Below are positions 19,859-29,198 of a DNA stretch of 64,000 nucleotides, one piece after another. This DNA is from UBA1479 sp048263775. Its GTDB lineage: Bacteria > Pseudomonadota > Alphaproteobacteria > Rhodospirillales > Casp-alpha2. Below the pieces are notes generated by a model. That model saw only the letters and a list, made by a program, of their open reading frames with translations. It was not told the DNA's origin and did no database searches. The position numbers and the translations under genes are program-made. The stretch is taken from assembly GCA_048263775.1 (NCBI GenBank), contig JBLXDU010000004.1, positions 124,001 to 188,000 of the forward strand, read 5' to 3'. How positions within the stretch are numbered: position 1 is the first letter of the stretch; each line of letters begins with the position of its first letter.

Positions 19859-21355
19859 GTGCCATCCGCCGTCGCTGAAAATGCACCGTCGGCACTGTTC
19901 GCCGCCTTGATCCTTATCAAGCTCGGCTTCCTCGCGGCAATCGGGCCTGTGTTCACACCCGACAGTGGGGACTACATCCGGTTCGCAGACTTGATCATAG
20001 AGGGTGGCGAGTGGACCCATCGGCTGGATCTGGGGTCCGAACTCTTTCCGCTGACAGCCTTCCGCGCCGTCGGCTACCCGTTCTTTCTTGCGCTATGCAA
20101 AATCTTCGGCGGCGACGCCTGGTCCTGGCTGGCCGTCGCAATGCAGATGGCTTTGTCATTGTTCACGACCATGCGGGTTTATGCTTTCGCCCAAAGCCTG
20201 ATTGCCCGCCCCCTGCTGGCGCTGCTCGCCGCAAGCGGTCACGCGGTCGCCCAGACATTTTATCTCGATCAATGCATCCTAACCGACAGCCTCAATGCCA
20301 GCCTAATCACCCTGGCCGCACTCATCGCCGCGAAGGGTATACTCGACCAGCGCCCCCCCGGGTTGAGGGATGCGGCAACCATCGGCGGTCTGCTGGCCGT
20401 CGCGTTCACCTTGCGCGAAGCCGGCGTAATTCTGCAAATAACCCTATGGCCGCTGATCGCGCTCTGGTGTGTGGCGACCAGGGTCGGCCTGCGCCGGACA
20501 GCACTTGTCCTCGCCATTACCGTTCTTCCGGTTTTCGCGGGAATCCAGGCCTATCAATCGTGGAACCAGATGCGTACAGGCGAACGCTTCATTACGACAG
20601 CGGCGCAGACCGCCATGTTTCGCCCCGCCCTGGACCTGTATCGGCGCGGGCTTCCCGTATTCAAGGAAGACCCCCTGCTTGGAGACGCACCGGAACTGGA
20701 CGGCCCAGCTTACGATATCCCTGGCAACGCCTTTTCGCGGATCAACCTGCACCTCTCCCAAGCGCATCATATGACCTCGCTATCCAATGCCCGCTACGCC
20801 CAATCCATGTACCTGCGGCATTGGCGGGACTATCCCTTGGAGCGAGCGAAAATCGCGCTGTCAAAACTCAATCGCTCTATCGCCTATATGTTGATTATGC
20901 CCGTGGTCGCGCCAGAAAGGCTAAGCTTGTGGTCCGGCGGCGGCACACCGTTACCAACGTCCAAGCAGTTGCGCCACGTCATACTCGACGAAGGGCGCCT
21001 TGATCTCGCCGCGGCGTTGGCGCTGCGTACCTTGGCGCGCACCCTTTCCGCCTGCGCCATGGCCGCGTTCTTCCTCGGCATTCCTATCGTCATCATCCGT
21101 AGTTTTACAACGATGGGCAGGCGCCTTTTCTCCACGGCGCCCGACGTCATCGTCATGGGTGGACTCTGGGTATTCGCACTCGGCTATTTTGCCGCCTATG
21201 GCCTCGTCCACATGGAAGAGCGCTATTTGCTTCCTGTTGCCCCCTTTGTGTTCGTTTGCGGCCTTACCCTGATTGCGTCATCATTCCAGCACGCGCGCCG
21301 ACACCTAAAATCCCGTCTGCGACAGGGCGTACCGAAAGGATCCCATGATGCCTGA
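19859..21355 (+). CDS. Polytopic membrane protein, probable GT-C-type glycosyltransferase
   Basis: 498-residue membrane protein with about 10 to 12 hydrophobic spans. After the first span comes the acidic loop TPDSGDYIRFADLI (about 34-47); an aspartate here, at the membrane surface facing the periplasm, is the usual catalytic signature of GT-C enzymes such as ArnT and PMT-like proteins. The family cannot be fixed by eye. GTG at 19859 is chosen because AAGGAGA ends 6 bases before it; the nearer ATG at 19854 is in another frame. The following GT2 gene, which probably makes polyprenyl-phosphate sugars, would supply exactly the donor a GT-C enzyme uses. Confidence 0.7.
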   Translation: MPSAVAENAPSALFAALILIKLGFLAAIGPVFTPDSGDYIRFADLIIEGGEWTHRLDLGSELFPLTAFRAVGYPFFLALCKIFGGDAWSWLAVAMQMALSLFTTMRVYAFAQSLIARPLLALLAASGHAVAQTFYLDQCILTDSLNASLITLAALIAAKGILDQRPPGLRDAATIGGLLAVAFTLREAGVILQITLWPLIALWCVATRVGLRRTALVLAITVLPVFAGIQAYQSWNQMRTGERFITTAAQTAMFRPALDLYRRGLPVFKEDPLLGDAPELDGPAYDIPGNAFSRINLHLSQAHHMTSLSNARYAQSMYLRHWRDYPLERAKIALSKLNRSIAYMLIMPVVAPERLSLWSGGGTPLPTSKQLRHVILDEGRLDLAAALALRTLARTLSACAMAAFFLGIPIVIIRSFTTMGRRLFSTAPDVIVMGGLWVFALGYFAAYGLVHMEERYLLPVAPFVFVCGLTLIASSFQHARRHLKSRLRQGVPKGSHDA

Positions 21356-22319
21356 GAACATCCAACCGGCTGCCCTGTCGGTTGTCGTCCCGTTCTACAA
21401 TGAAGGAGACAGCGTCGACATTTTATATGCCGAACTGGCGGCCGTTCTCGAGAGCTTGAACACAAGCCATGAAATGGTGTTCGTGAATGACGGCTCACAG
21501 GACAGCACTGAAGAGCGTCTGCTAGCGATCGCCGCGAACGACCCCCGGGTCAAGGTCGTTAACCTGCTGCGCAATTACGGTCAGACCGCCGCCATGGTTG
21601 CGGGCTTCGATCATGCTTCCGGCACCGTGATCATAACCCTCGACGGCGACGGCCAGAACGATCCGGCGAATATTCCGCGGCTACTTGAAGAGCTTGAAAA
21701 GGGCGCCGATGTCGTCAGCGGCTGGCGCGTCGACCGACAGGACGCGGCCCTGACCCGCAAGCTACCAAGCGCGATCGCCAACTGGCTAATCTCCAAAGTG
21801 TCCGGCGTCAAATTGCACGACTACGGATGCTCGTTGAAAGCCTATCGCCGCGCCGTCATCCGGGATGTCCGTCTTTACGGAGAGATGCATCGGTTTATTC
21901 CCATTTACACGGCTTGGCAGGGCGGCCGCATTGTGGAAGTCCCCGTCACACACCGAGCGCGTCAACATGGAACGTCGAAGTACGGCCTCAACCGAGTGTT
22001 CAAGGTACTGCTCGACTTGCTTCTGGTATTGTTCTTGGAACGCTATATGACCAAGCCGATCTACGTATTCGGCGGTTTGGGCTTCCTGTCCTTGTTCATC
22101 AGTTTCTGCACCGCTTTGTGGGCATTCTGGTTGAAGATTGTCGATGGCGTCCATTTCATCAAGACACCACTGCCCGTACTGACCGGCACTTTTTTTACGA
22201 CGGGCGTGCTTTGCGTTCTCATGGGGTTACTCGCGGAACTTCTCATGCGGACTTATTTCGAGGCACAGGACAAACGCGTCTATCAAGTCCGCGACAAAAA
22301 AAACCACAGCGACGCCTGA
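21345..22319 (+). CDS. GT2-family polyprenyl-phosphate glycosyltransferase (DPM1/GtrB/ArnC-like)
   Basis: 324-residue transferase expected to put a sugar from a nucleotide donor onto undecaprenyl phosphate at the inner membrane. The GT2 catalytic domain has SVVVPFYNEGDS (12-23), VNDGSQDST (47-55), the DGDGQND metal/donor motif (100-106) and a later CSLKAYRR segment; two C-terminal hydrophobic spans (about 234-256 and 272-300) anchor it. This architecture is that of GtrB, ArnC and bacterial dolichol-phosphate mannosyltransferase homologues. ATG at 21345 (or ATG at 21348) overlaps the previous stop by 11 bases, after a GAAAGGA ribosome site. It likely works with the GT-C-like membrane protein upstream. 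Confidence 0.9.
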   Translation: MMPENIQPAALSVVVPFYNEGDSVDILYAELAAVLESLNTSHEMVFVNDGSQDSTEERLLAIAANDPRVKVVNLLRNYGQTAAMVAGFDHASGTVIITLDGDGQNDPANIPRLLEELEKGADVVSGWRVDRQDAALTRKLPSAIANWLISKVSGVKLHDYGCSLKAYRRAVIRDVRLYGEMHRFIPIYTAWQGGRIVEVPVTHRARQHGTSKYGLNRVFKVLLDLLLVLFLERYMTKPIYVFGGLGFLSLFISFCTALWAFWLKIVDGVHFIKTPLPVLTGTFFTTGVLCVLMGLLAELLMRTYFEAQDKRVYQVRDKKNHSDA

Positions 22320-22329
22320 GGCCCCGGCG

Positions 22330-24192
22330 ATGTGCGGTATCCACGGCTTCATTGGCCCCGGCAACGAAAACGACTTGGCCCGAATGGGACATGCCGTCAT
22401 GCATCGCGGCCCCGACGGCGCGGGCGAGAAAATACTGCCCGACGACGCCGTCTATTTGGGCCATCAGCGACTGGCCGTGGTCGACCTGGCGGGCGGCGCT
22501 CAGCCCATGTCCGACGATCAGGGCGAGATCTGGGTCACCTACAACGGCGAAATCTATAATCACATGGAACTGCGCCGCGAACTCTGCGGCCGCGGTCACG
22601 TCTTCCATACCGACCACTCAGACACTGAGGTTCTCATCCATGGGTGGAAAGAATGGGGCGAAGACTTGCCGCGGCACCTTAACGGAATGTTTGCCTTCGC
22701 GCTTTGGGACGCGCGGACGCGTTCCCTTTTTCTGGCGCGTGATCGGTTCGGTGAAAAGCCGCTTTATTGGGCGCGGCAAAACGGCCTTTTCCTGTTTGCG
22801 TCCGAACTCTCCGCACTCCGCGCCCATCGCTCCTTCCAGGCATCCTTGGACCCATTATCGATCAAGAAATACTTCGCCTATGGGTTTATCCCATCTCCGC
22901 GCGCGGCCTACATCGATACACATAAGCTCGCTCCGGGCTCATGGCTGCGGTTCGAACCGGCCCAGGGTGCGTTACGCCAAGGGACCTACTGGCGGTATCG
23001 GGTGCTGCCGGATTCAAATTCGCCCAGCCTCGATGAGGCCGCCGAAGAAGTCCGTCGCCTGTTGGTCCAATCCGTGCGCCGTCGGCTGATGAGCGACGTA
23101 CCACTGGGACTGTTCCTGTCGGGCGGTATCGATTCAAGCGCCGTGGCGGCGGCGATACACATGCTGGGACGCACTTCCGACGTCGAGGCTTTCGCCATCG
23201 GTTTCACGGAAGAAAGTTTTGACGAAAGCCGTCATGCCCGCCATGTGGCGAATCATCTGGGGGTCCGCTTGGCGATTGAGACCCTGGATATGAAGCAGGC
23301 CGAACGCATGATTCCCAGCGTCCTTGGAAAGCTGGACGAACCGCTCGCGGATGCGTCACTCGTTCCCACCTCTCTGCTCAGTCAGTTCGTCCGGCGTTCC
23401 GCCACTGTCGCTCTTTCAGGCGACGGAGGCGACGAGCTGTTCGCCGGATATGATCCGTTCCTAGCCCTGAAGCCCGCCGCGGTCTACAGCGCCCTTGTGC
23501 CGCGCCCACTGCACAAGCTGTTCCGATGCCTGGCCGATCTTCTGCCCATGTCCCCGAACAACATGAGCCTGGATTTCAAGCTGCGCCGCACGTTGCAAGG
23601 CCTAGAGTACGGGCCTGAACTGTGGAACCCGGCATGGCTGGCGCCGCTTGAGGTTTCCGACATCGCCGATCTGTTTCACGACCCCGTTCACCCCGAGGAT
23701 CTGTACTCGGAGGCATTGAATCTCTGGCAGACATCCGAAAGCTCGTCCAAGGTTGATCGGACACTGGAATTCTACGGCAATTACTATCTCCCAGACGGCG
23801 TCTTGACCAAAGTCGATCGCGCCTCCATGGCGCACGGTCTTGAAGCGCGCGCCATTTTTCTCGACAACGACCTCGTCGATTTCGTCCGTCGCCTGCCGAC
23901 GTCCTATAAGGTGTCAGGAAATCGGCGAAAGATCGTGCTCAAGAAGGCCCTGCAAGGGTTGCTGCCTGTCGATATTCTGGATCGTCCCAAGAAAGGGTTC
24001 GGCATTCCGCTGCATAAATGGTTGAGCCATATGGCGCTCGGTTCCGAGGGTTGTGAACGGCTGAATTTAGACCGCGGCATCATCAATTCACACATTGCAG
24101 CACACCGCGCTGGGCACGCCGACCAGCGCTTGTTCTTGTGGTCTTGGCGCGCGCTCCAGCCGTTCCTGAACGACACGCCAGCCGCTTCATGA
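22330..24192 (+). CDS. asnB: Glutamine-hydrolysing asparagine synthase family protein (AsnB type)
   Basis: 620-residue amidotransferase: an N-terminal Ntn glutaminase domain with nucleophile Cys2 (MCGIHGF), then a synthetase domain with the ATP-binding PP-loop SGGIDSS (264-270) and LSGDGGDELFAGYD. It uses glutamine and ATP to amidate a carboxyl. In housekeeping use the product is asparagine, but members embedded in polysaccharide loci are thought to amidate sugar uronic acids or related carboxyls; this copy lies 10 bases after a GT2 and overlaps a membrane protein gene by 4 bases, which favours a glycan role (inference). Both active centres look intact. Confidence 0.9.
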   Translation: MCGIHGFIGPGNENDLARMGHAVMHRGPDGAGEKILPDDAVYLGHQRLAVVDLAGGAQPMSDDQGEIWVTYNGEIYNHMELRRELCGRGHVFHTDHSDTEVLIHGWKEWGEDLPRHLNGMFAFALWDARTRSLFLARDRFGEKPLYWARQNGLFLFASELSALRAHRSFQASLDPLSIKKYFAYGFIPSPRAAYIDTHKLAPGSWLRFEPAQGALRQGTYWRYRVLPDSNSPSLDEAAEEVRRLLVQSVRRRLMSDVPLGLFLSGGIDSSAVAAAIHMLGRTSDVEAFAIGFTEESFDESRHARHVANHLGVRLAIETLDMKQAERMIPSVLGKLDEPLADASLVPTSLLSQFVRRSATVALSGDGGDELFAGYDPFLALKPAAVYSALVPRPLHKLFRCLADLLPMSPNNMSLDFKLRRTLQGLEYGPELWNPAWLAPLEVSDIADLFHDPVHPEDLYSEALNLWQTSESSSKVDRTLEFYGNYYLPDGVLTKVDRASMAHGLEARAIFLDNDLVDFVRRLPTSYKVSGNRRKIVLKKALQGLLPVDILDRPKKGFGIPLHKWLSHMALGSEGCERLNLDRGIINSHIAAHRAGHADQRLFLWSWRALQPFLNDTPAAS

Positions 24193-25187
24193 CAGCGTTA
24201 CGTGATCAATCCATGCGGGCGATCCGCATTGTCATAGCCGTCGGTGTTTGGGGAGGGCTTGCGTGGTTTTTCGCGCAAGCCCTGGACGGCATGCCCTCGG
24301 TCGAACAATGGCAACACCTGATGTCGCCGCCGGCGATCGCCGCTATGGGCGTCTTCGCCGGCCTGTTCACCACCGTCGCATGGCTGCGAACGGTGCGTTG
24401 GCGCGGACTTTTGCCCGATAACATTGGCCGGCAACCGGGATTATTCGGGGTTTATTGCTGGTCGTTCTTGGTTACGGCTATCGCGCCCTTCCGGTCCGGC
24501 GAATTGCTTCGTCCTGGCTGGGTCCGGCGCCAGGGCGGATCCTTCATCGATGCTCTTGGGGGAATTCTGTCTGAACGGCTGGCCGATTTGGTGCTGTTGG
24601 GAGGCATGTTGCTTCTGGCCATCACCCAGGCCCCTGCAGCGGCGGTCTATTTCGACATGCCGTTCCCGGCAGCCGCAAAATGGGCGGGACCGGCCTTCAT
24701 TGGCTTCTTCGTGCTGCTGCATTGCGCCGTGACAATTGCCGCCAACCGACTGCACCGTCGGCCCGATGTCGATGGAGACCACGGACCCCCCAATTGGCTT
24801 GGCGCGCTTCTTAACGGGCTCCGGCGTGCCGCGCGGCCGATGGCGTACGTGCGGCTGATGGGTTTAACCATGATGATCTGGACAGGCCTTGCCCTTGGAT
24901 ATGTGTTCATTCTCACCACGCTGATCCCGGAATTGCATTGGAGCGCCGGCGTCGGTGCCTTGGCGCTCACCAACCTGGCCGGGCTGTTATGGATCAGTCC
25001 AGGGAATCTTGGCTTGTACGAAGCGGCGGTGATGCTGGTCCTGACGGCGCACGGTGTCGCGCCGGAGGCGGCATTGGCAACCGCCGTCGTTCTTCACGCG
25101 GTTGTCCTGATATTGACGGGCGCGGTCGGCGTTATCGGCCGCTTGGACATGATTCGGCGGGGCGCCAGTCCCACTAGTCTGGTATAG
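24189..25187 (+). CDS. Polytopic membrane protein of the LPG_synthase_TM / UPF0104 type
   Basis: 332-residue membrane protein with about 8 hydrophobic spans. The segments LRTVRWRGLL, FRSGELLRPGWVRRQGGSF and LGGILSERLADLVLLG match the conserved pattern of the lysylphosphatidylglycerol-synthase transmembrane domain family (R-x-GE-x-x-R followed by a SER..D helix). Standalone copies without the aminoacyl-transferase half are common in glycan and lipid loci and are suspected lipid or lipid-linked sugar translocases, but function is not established. ATG at 24189 makes an ATGA overlap with the asnB stop; upstream in-frame residues lie inside asnB. Confidence 0.8.
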   Translation: MTALRDQSMRAIRIVIAVGVWGGLAWFFAQALDGMPSVEQWQHLMSPPAIAAMGVFAGLFTTVAWLRTVRWRGLLPDNIGRQPGLFGVYCWSFLVTAIAPFRSGELLRPGWVRRQGGSFIDALGGILSERLADLVLLGGMLLLAITQAPAAAVYFDMPFPAAAKWAGPAFIGFFVLLHCAVTIAANRLHRRPDVDGDHGPPNWLGALLNGLRRAARPMAYVRLMGLTMMIWTGLALGYVFILTTLIPELHWSAGVGALALTNLAGLLWISPGNLGLYEAAVMLVLTAHGVAPEAALATAVVLHAVVLILTGAVGVIGRLDMIRRGASPTSLV

Positions 25188-25196
25188 CTTTTTCTC

Positions 25197-26231
25197 ATGA
25201 TCGCATCGACCGAAGCTGTGACTGGCGGGCGGCCTCCTTTTCGTCTGTTGACCGGCTGCCCACGCTCGGGGACCAGTCTCCTGGCCAGCGAACTCATGCG
25301 TCTTTATGACGTCGCCGTTCCGTTCGAAACACATTTCATCCCGGTATTTGAGCGCTGGAAATGGTTATACGGCGACCTGTCCATCGCCCCCAATCGGGCT
25401 CTTTTGCTGGCCGATCTCTATCGATTTACACGCTTGTGGCTTGCCGCGTCGAAGACATTCGATCTTGGGCAGATCACCCGCGCCTCCGTTCTGATAACCG
25501 AACCCCGCGCGGCTGAAATCGTATCCCGTTCTCACGACTACCCCTCGCTGTTACACGCGTTGTTCGCCGATTTCGCGCAATCCCAGGGCGCCGCAGCCTA
25601 TGCCGATAAATCGACCTTCTTCAGCCCCGTAGCCCCGGCGCAACTGGCCGCCGCCCTCGGCCCAGTAAAGGTTGTAATCGTCGTTCGCGACGGCCGGGAC
25701 GTATTTCAATCGGCGGCAAAAACCTGGTTCGGAACCAGTAACGCCGTTCACTCGGCCCGCCTGTGGCAAAAGCACATCGCGGCGGGTGAGGCATGGTCTG
25801 AAGTCGCGGGCGCATCCGCCCTTACCTTGCGGTATGAGGATCTCGTTCACGATCCCGAAGGTCAACTGGCAGCCGTCGCCCGCTTTCTTGATCTGACACC
25901 GCGCGCCGTACCCGTATCCTCGTTTCTTGCTGAAGCAATGGCCTCCGCCCCCGAGCACGCCCGATTAAGCGGCGCCGTCGGGCCAGCAACAGTTAATCGC
26001 CATCAGGCAGACATGCCGAGGTGGCAACGTGATGCCTTCGCTCTGTTCGCTGGCGACGCTCTCGCCCGTTATGGCTATCAGACGGAACCGAGACCGAGCC
26101 ATATGACTCCCCGCATGACGCTGTCACTGATCAGTGGATTTGGGCCCAACCCCAAGCGAACAGCGGAATCGCTGCTGCCATTGATTTTCGCCTGCGGCGG
26201 GCGTCTGGTTCTCGGCAGATCAGGCCGTTAA
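25197..26231 (+). CDS. Sulfotransferase family protein (PAPS-dependent)
   Basis: 344-residue protein with the 5'-phosphosulfate-binding loop LLTGCPRSGTSLLA (17-30) and a 3'-phosphate-binding segment VVRDGRDVFQSAAKTW starting near residue 162, the two signatures of PAPS-dependent sulfotransferases. Later HSARLWQKHIAAGE and RYEDLVHDPEGQL are also typical. It probably sulfates a sugar or other hydroxyl in the envelope glycan made by the preceding genes. It starts 9 bases after the membrane-protein gene, with TTTTTCTC rather than a clear ribosome site before the ATG, and ends in a 12-base tail-to-tail overlap with the methyltransferase gene. No PAPS-synthesis genes (cysC/cysN) are in the window. 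Confidence 0.87.
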   Translation: MIASTEAVTGGRPPFRLLTGCPRSGTSLLASELMRLYDVAVPFETHFIPVFERWKWLYGDLSIAPNRALLLADLYRFTRLWLAASKTFDLGQITRASVLITEPRAAEIVSRSHDYPSLLHALFADFAQSQGAAAYADKSTFFSPVAPAQLAAALGPVKVVIVVRDGRDVFQSAAKTWFGTSNAVHSARLWQKHIAAGEAWSEVAGASALTLRYEDLVHDPEGQLAAVARFLDLTPRAVPVSSFLAEAMASAPEHARLSGAVGPATVNRHQADMPRWQRDAFALFAGDALARYGYQTEPRPSHMTPRMTLSLISGFGPNPKRTAESLLPLIFACGGRLVLGRSGR

Positions 26232-26972
26232 TGAAGCCTTGGCCCTTGCGGCCCAATCCTGCGTTCCCTGTGGCAGCATTCGAAGCAAGCCCTTCCGGAA
26301 CCGAAACAACGCCGGACTGACGTCAGGAATTGGGCTGTCATCTGGAATCCGCGTTGCCAGAACCTGCGACGTGAAGCGGGCTTTTCCGGCCTCGTTTGCG
26401 TACAGCATCAGGTTGTAGCGGTACCAATAGGCAACGTCCGAAGCATCCCGAATGCGCGGCCGCACAGCATCGAACACGTCATAGCCACGTTGCCGAAACA
26501 GATCACGCCACGCGTCATACGGACGTTCATTGATATGATTCAACCCGCCCTGCCCCGGGGGGGCCGCGCTGAAAACAACGATGTCCGCATGCTTCGTCAG
26601 ATTTTTGACAAAACCGGCACTGGTCTCGGGGCGCAGATGTTCAGCCACCTCGAGACTGCAAACAAGGTCGAACCGGCGCCCCAGATCGATCGTGCCGTTC
26701 AAATCGGCGGCGTGAAATTGGGTGCGGGGAATTAGCAAAGTCTGCGGGTCGACATAGTCGCCGTCGATGCCGGCAATGTCCGTAATTCCCGCTGCTTTCC
26801 ATTCGGCGAGCCATGTTCCGCGTGCGCACCCGAAATCCGCGACAGATGCGACCTCCGTCAGGAGGTTCCGGATGAGCGGCACGATAAGCACGGCCGATGC
26901 CTTGGACACCGTATCCGTATAGGAAAAGAACTGAGCGCCGTAGGCGGAATGGGATGATCTGAGGTGGGACAT
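26220..26972 (-). CDS. Class I SAM-dependent methyltransferase
   Basis: 250-residue methyltransferase. Motif I is VADFGCARGTW (44-54), followed by the ribose-binding acidic GIDGD (68-72) and a DLVCSLEVAEHL segment (motif IV/post-II region), all typical of small-molecule or sugar methyltransferases of the Methyltransf_23/FkbM-like set. It faces the sulfotransferase gene and overlaps its last 12 bases. Context suggests modification of a glycan or its lipid carrier, but the substrate is unknown. Confidence 0.85.
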   Translation of the reverse strand: MSHLRSSHSAYGAQFFSYTDTVSKASAVLIVPLIRNLLTEVASVADFGCARGTWLAEWKAAGITDIAGIDGDYVDPQTLLIPRTQFHAADLNGTIDLGRRFDLVCSLEVAEHLRPETSAGFVKNLTKHADIVVFSAAPPGQGGLNHINERPYDAWRDLFRQRGYDVFDAVRPRIRDASDVAYWYRYNLMLYANEAGKARFTSQVLATRIPDDSPIPDVSPALFRFRKGLLRMLPQGTQDWAARAKASLTA

Positions 26973-27150
26973 GGAACCAGCTTAGCGTTTACCGGGCGCG
27001 GAGGACATACGCTAACGTATCCCTGCCCCACCCCCGGAAACCCAATGGTTTGGCGAAGCAGCGCGCCAAGTACAATGCCCGGAACGACGCGAGGCCTTGT
27101 CACGGAAGCCAAAGGCCACAGTCATATAACTATCTACGGATTTGGAAAAA

Positions 27151-27225
27151 TGGAGCGGGCGATGAGATTCGAACTCACGACTTCAACCTTGGCAAGGTTG
27201 CGCTCTACCCCTGAGCTACGCCCGC
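27151..27225 (-). tRNA. tRNA-Gly (anticodon GCC)
   Basis: 75 bases on the minus strand fold as a complete cloverleaf. The acceptor stem pairs GCGGGCG (5') with CGCCCGC (3'); the D arm is GCTC-AGGGGTA-GAGC; the anticodon arm is CAACC-TTGCCAA-GGTTG with anticodon GCC; the T arm is GTGAG-TTCGAAT-CTCAT. Discriminator T is followed by an encoded CCA. Reads GGC and GGT glycine codons. No other RNA gene is adjacent. Confidence 0.97.
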
Positions 27226-27475
27226 GTCGCTATAAGCGAGGGAGGGATATATACGGGAAGGCGGGGCGAATGCAAGGCCCTAAAATAAACTAATCTCCGT
27301 TCGGGCCGCCCCTTGGCGCTCTCCGGCCGCGGCCGTCCGGCACCGGAAACCACATCAGGCCGCCTAATCCGCCCGCAAGCCTTGCAGCGGGCGGGACAAA
27401 CAGCCATCTTTGGGACAGATTGCGGCCCCGGCAGGCGGCCGGACACCCTTAACAGAAACACGACGGAACTTCGGC

Positions 27476-28435
27476 ATGGCTTTCATTCTCAATCCCGACG
27501 GCACGACCACCCCGAAACCCGACGGCCAAGCCCCCACCGGCGGCGCCACCCCGCCCGCGGGCGCCGACGGAGCATTGATCAAGGATTCGGACATCCGCAG
27601 CTTCGTGCAGGATGTGATCGAGGCCTCCAAAGACGTGCCCGTCCTGGTCGATTTCTGGGCCTCCTGGTGCGGACCCTGCAAACAGCTGACCCCCGTGCTG
27701 GAAAAACTGGTCCTGCAGGCCGGCGGCCTGGTCAAGCTGGTCAAGGTCAACGCCGACGAAAACCAGGATTTGTGCCAGCAGCTGCGCGTGCAGTCCCTGC
27801 CCACGGTCTATGCTTTCAAGAACGGCCAGCCGGTTGACGCCTTCATGGGGGCGCTGCCGGAAAGCCAGGTCAAGGCCTTCATCGAAAAGCTGACGGACGG
27901 TGCCAAGGCGCCGCTTGACCAGGCATTGGAACAGGGGCAGGCGGCACTCGCCGCCGGCGAGAACGACCTGGCGCTTGAGATCTTCAAGGAAATTCAGGCC
28001 CAGGACCCGGCCAACGAAACCGCCCTGTCCGGCATCCTGCGCGCCCAGGTCGCCCTCGGCATGCTCGCCGAGGCAGAGGAAATCCTGGCCTCCCTGCCGG
28101 CAAATCTGCGCGTAAAGGCCGATATCGAGGCCGCCGCCTCGGCCCTGGAACTGGCCAAGGAGATCGGCCAGACCGGCGACCCGGCAGAGCTGCGCGCCCG
28201 GCTTGACGCCAATCCCAAGGATAACCAGGCGCGCTTCGATCTGGCGCTGGCCCTGTTCGCGCGCAGCGACGCCGAAGGGGCGATCGATGAACTGCTGGAA
28301 CTGGTCCGCCGCGACCGGGCATGGAACGACGAGGCCGCGCGCAAGCAATTGGTCAAGGTGTTCGACACCCTGGGCGGCGCCCATGAACTGACCGTTGCCG
28401 GGCGCCGGCGCCTGTCCTCGGTTCTGTTTTCTTAA
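27476..28435 (+). CDS. cnoX: Thioredoxin-domain/TPR co-chaperone (CnoX/YbbN-like)
   Basis: 319 residues: a low-complexity Pro/Gly leader (1-32), a thioredoxin domain (about 35-140) with active site WCGPC (64-68) and the cis-proline segment SLPTVYAF, then a helical TPR-like region (about 150-319) with repeated ALAAGENDLAL-type helices and a 28-residue hand-over domain end. E. coli CnoX lacks a redox CXXC, whereas alphaproteobacterial homologues keep it; this protein keeps both cysteines and so should be redox active. It is predicted to protect client proteins from oxidative aggregation and pass them to chaperonins. I chose ATG at 27476; the frame is open upstream to 27410 but lacks a plausible start context. 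Confidence 0.88.
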   Translation: MAFILNPDGTTTPKPDGQAPTGGATPPAGADGALIKDSDIRSFVQDVIEASKDVPVLVDFWASWCGPCKQLTPVLEKLVLQAGGLVKLVKVNADENQDLCQQLRVQSLPTVYAFKNGQPVDAFMGALPESQVKAFIEKLTDGAKAPLDQALEQGQAALAAGENDLALEIFKEIQAQDPANETALSGILRAQVALGMLAEAEEILASLPANLRVKADIEAAASALELAKEIGQTGDPAELRARLDANPKDNQARFDLALALFARSDAEGAIDELLELVRRDRAWNDEAARKQLVKVFDTLGGAHELTVAGRRRLSSVLFS

Positions 28436-28459
28436 CAACTCCGGGGTTCGGGAACCGCC

Positions 28460-29146
28460 ATGGCCTACGGCGCCCATTATCCGGATACGGGAAAGCTGCC
28501 GGACGTGCTGCCCATATTCCCGCTGCCGGGGGCGTTGCTGCTGCCCGGCGGGCAGTTGCCGCTGAACATTTTCGAGCCGCGCTACCTGAACATGATCCTG
28601 GACGCCATGGCGGCCGGCCGCGTGATCGGCATGATCCAACCCGCCCCGGTTCAGGGCGAGGCCCCCCGCGACCCGGACCTGCGCGATGACGCCGCGATCT
28701 ATCCCGTGGGCTGCCTGGGGCGCATCGTCAGCTTTTCCGAAACCGGCGACGGGCGGTTTCTGATCACCCTGCTGGGCCAGACCCGATTTCGCGTCGCCGA
28801 GGAACTGACGCCTCGAAATGGCTATCGCCGGGTGCGGCCGGACTTCGGCGAATTCACGGGTGATCTGGATGAAAATGCCGAGCTGGCCTATGACCGGGAC
28901 CGTTTGGTCGCGGCGGCCGCCGGGTTTTTCGATGCCCGCGGGCTTGATGCCGATTGGTCGTCCATCGAGGACGCGCCCGACACCCTTCTGGTGACGTCGC
29001 TGGCCATGGTCTGCCCGTTCGACCTGCGCGAGAAACAGGCGCTTTTGGAATGCGACGGCCCGACGGCGCGGGCCGCACTGTTGATCGACCTACTGGAGAT
29101 GTCGGCCCGGGGCATGGCGCCCGACCCGGGCGCCGCATCCCACTGA
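28460..29146 (+). CDS. Lon substrate-binding (LAN) domain protein
   Basis: 228-residue cytoplasmic protein consisting of the N-terminal substrate-recognition domain of Lon protease without ATPase or peptidase parts. Diagnostic patterns are LPIFPLPGALLLPGGQLPLNIFEPRY at the start (given here by its core FPLPGALLLPGG and NIFEPRY), GRIVSFSETGDGRFLITLLG and RFRV. Such stand-alone proteins are common next to a YbbN-type thioredoxin in alphaproteobacteria, as here (24-base gap). Function unknown; a protein-quality-control adaptor is plausible from context. Confidence 0.87.
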   Translation: MAYGAHYPDTGKLPDVLPIFPLPGALLLPGGQLPLNIFEPRYLNMILDAMAAGRVIGMIQPAPVQGEAPRDPDLRDDAAIYPVGCLGRIVSFSETGDGRFLITLLGQTRFRVAEELTPRNGYRRVRPDFGEFTGDLDENAELAYDRDRLVAAAAGFFDARGLDADWSSIEDAPDTLLVTSLAMVCPFDLREKQALLECDGPTARAALLIDLLEMSARGMAPDPGAASH

Positions 29147-29198
29147 CGGAACGCCCGCCCGGGGGTAAGCACCGGGACAACACAAGGAGACGGCATTG

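Noticed and set aside
26964..27293. 110-codon plus-strand frame overlapping the tRNA
   Set aside because: Its MRFELTTS stretch is the antisense reading of tRNA-Gly, a familiar annotation artefact.
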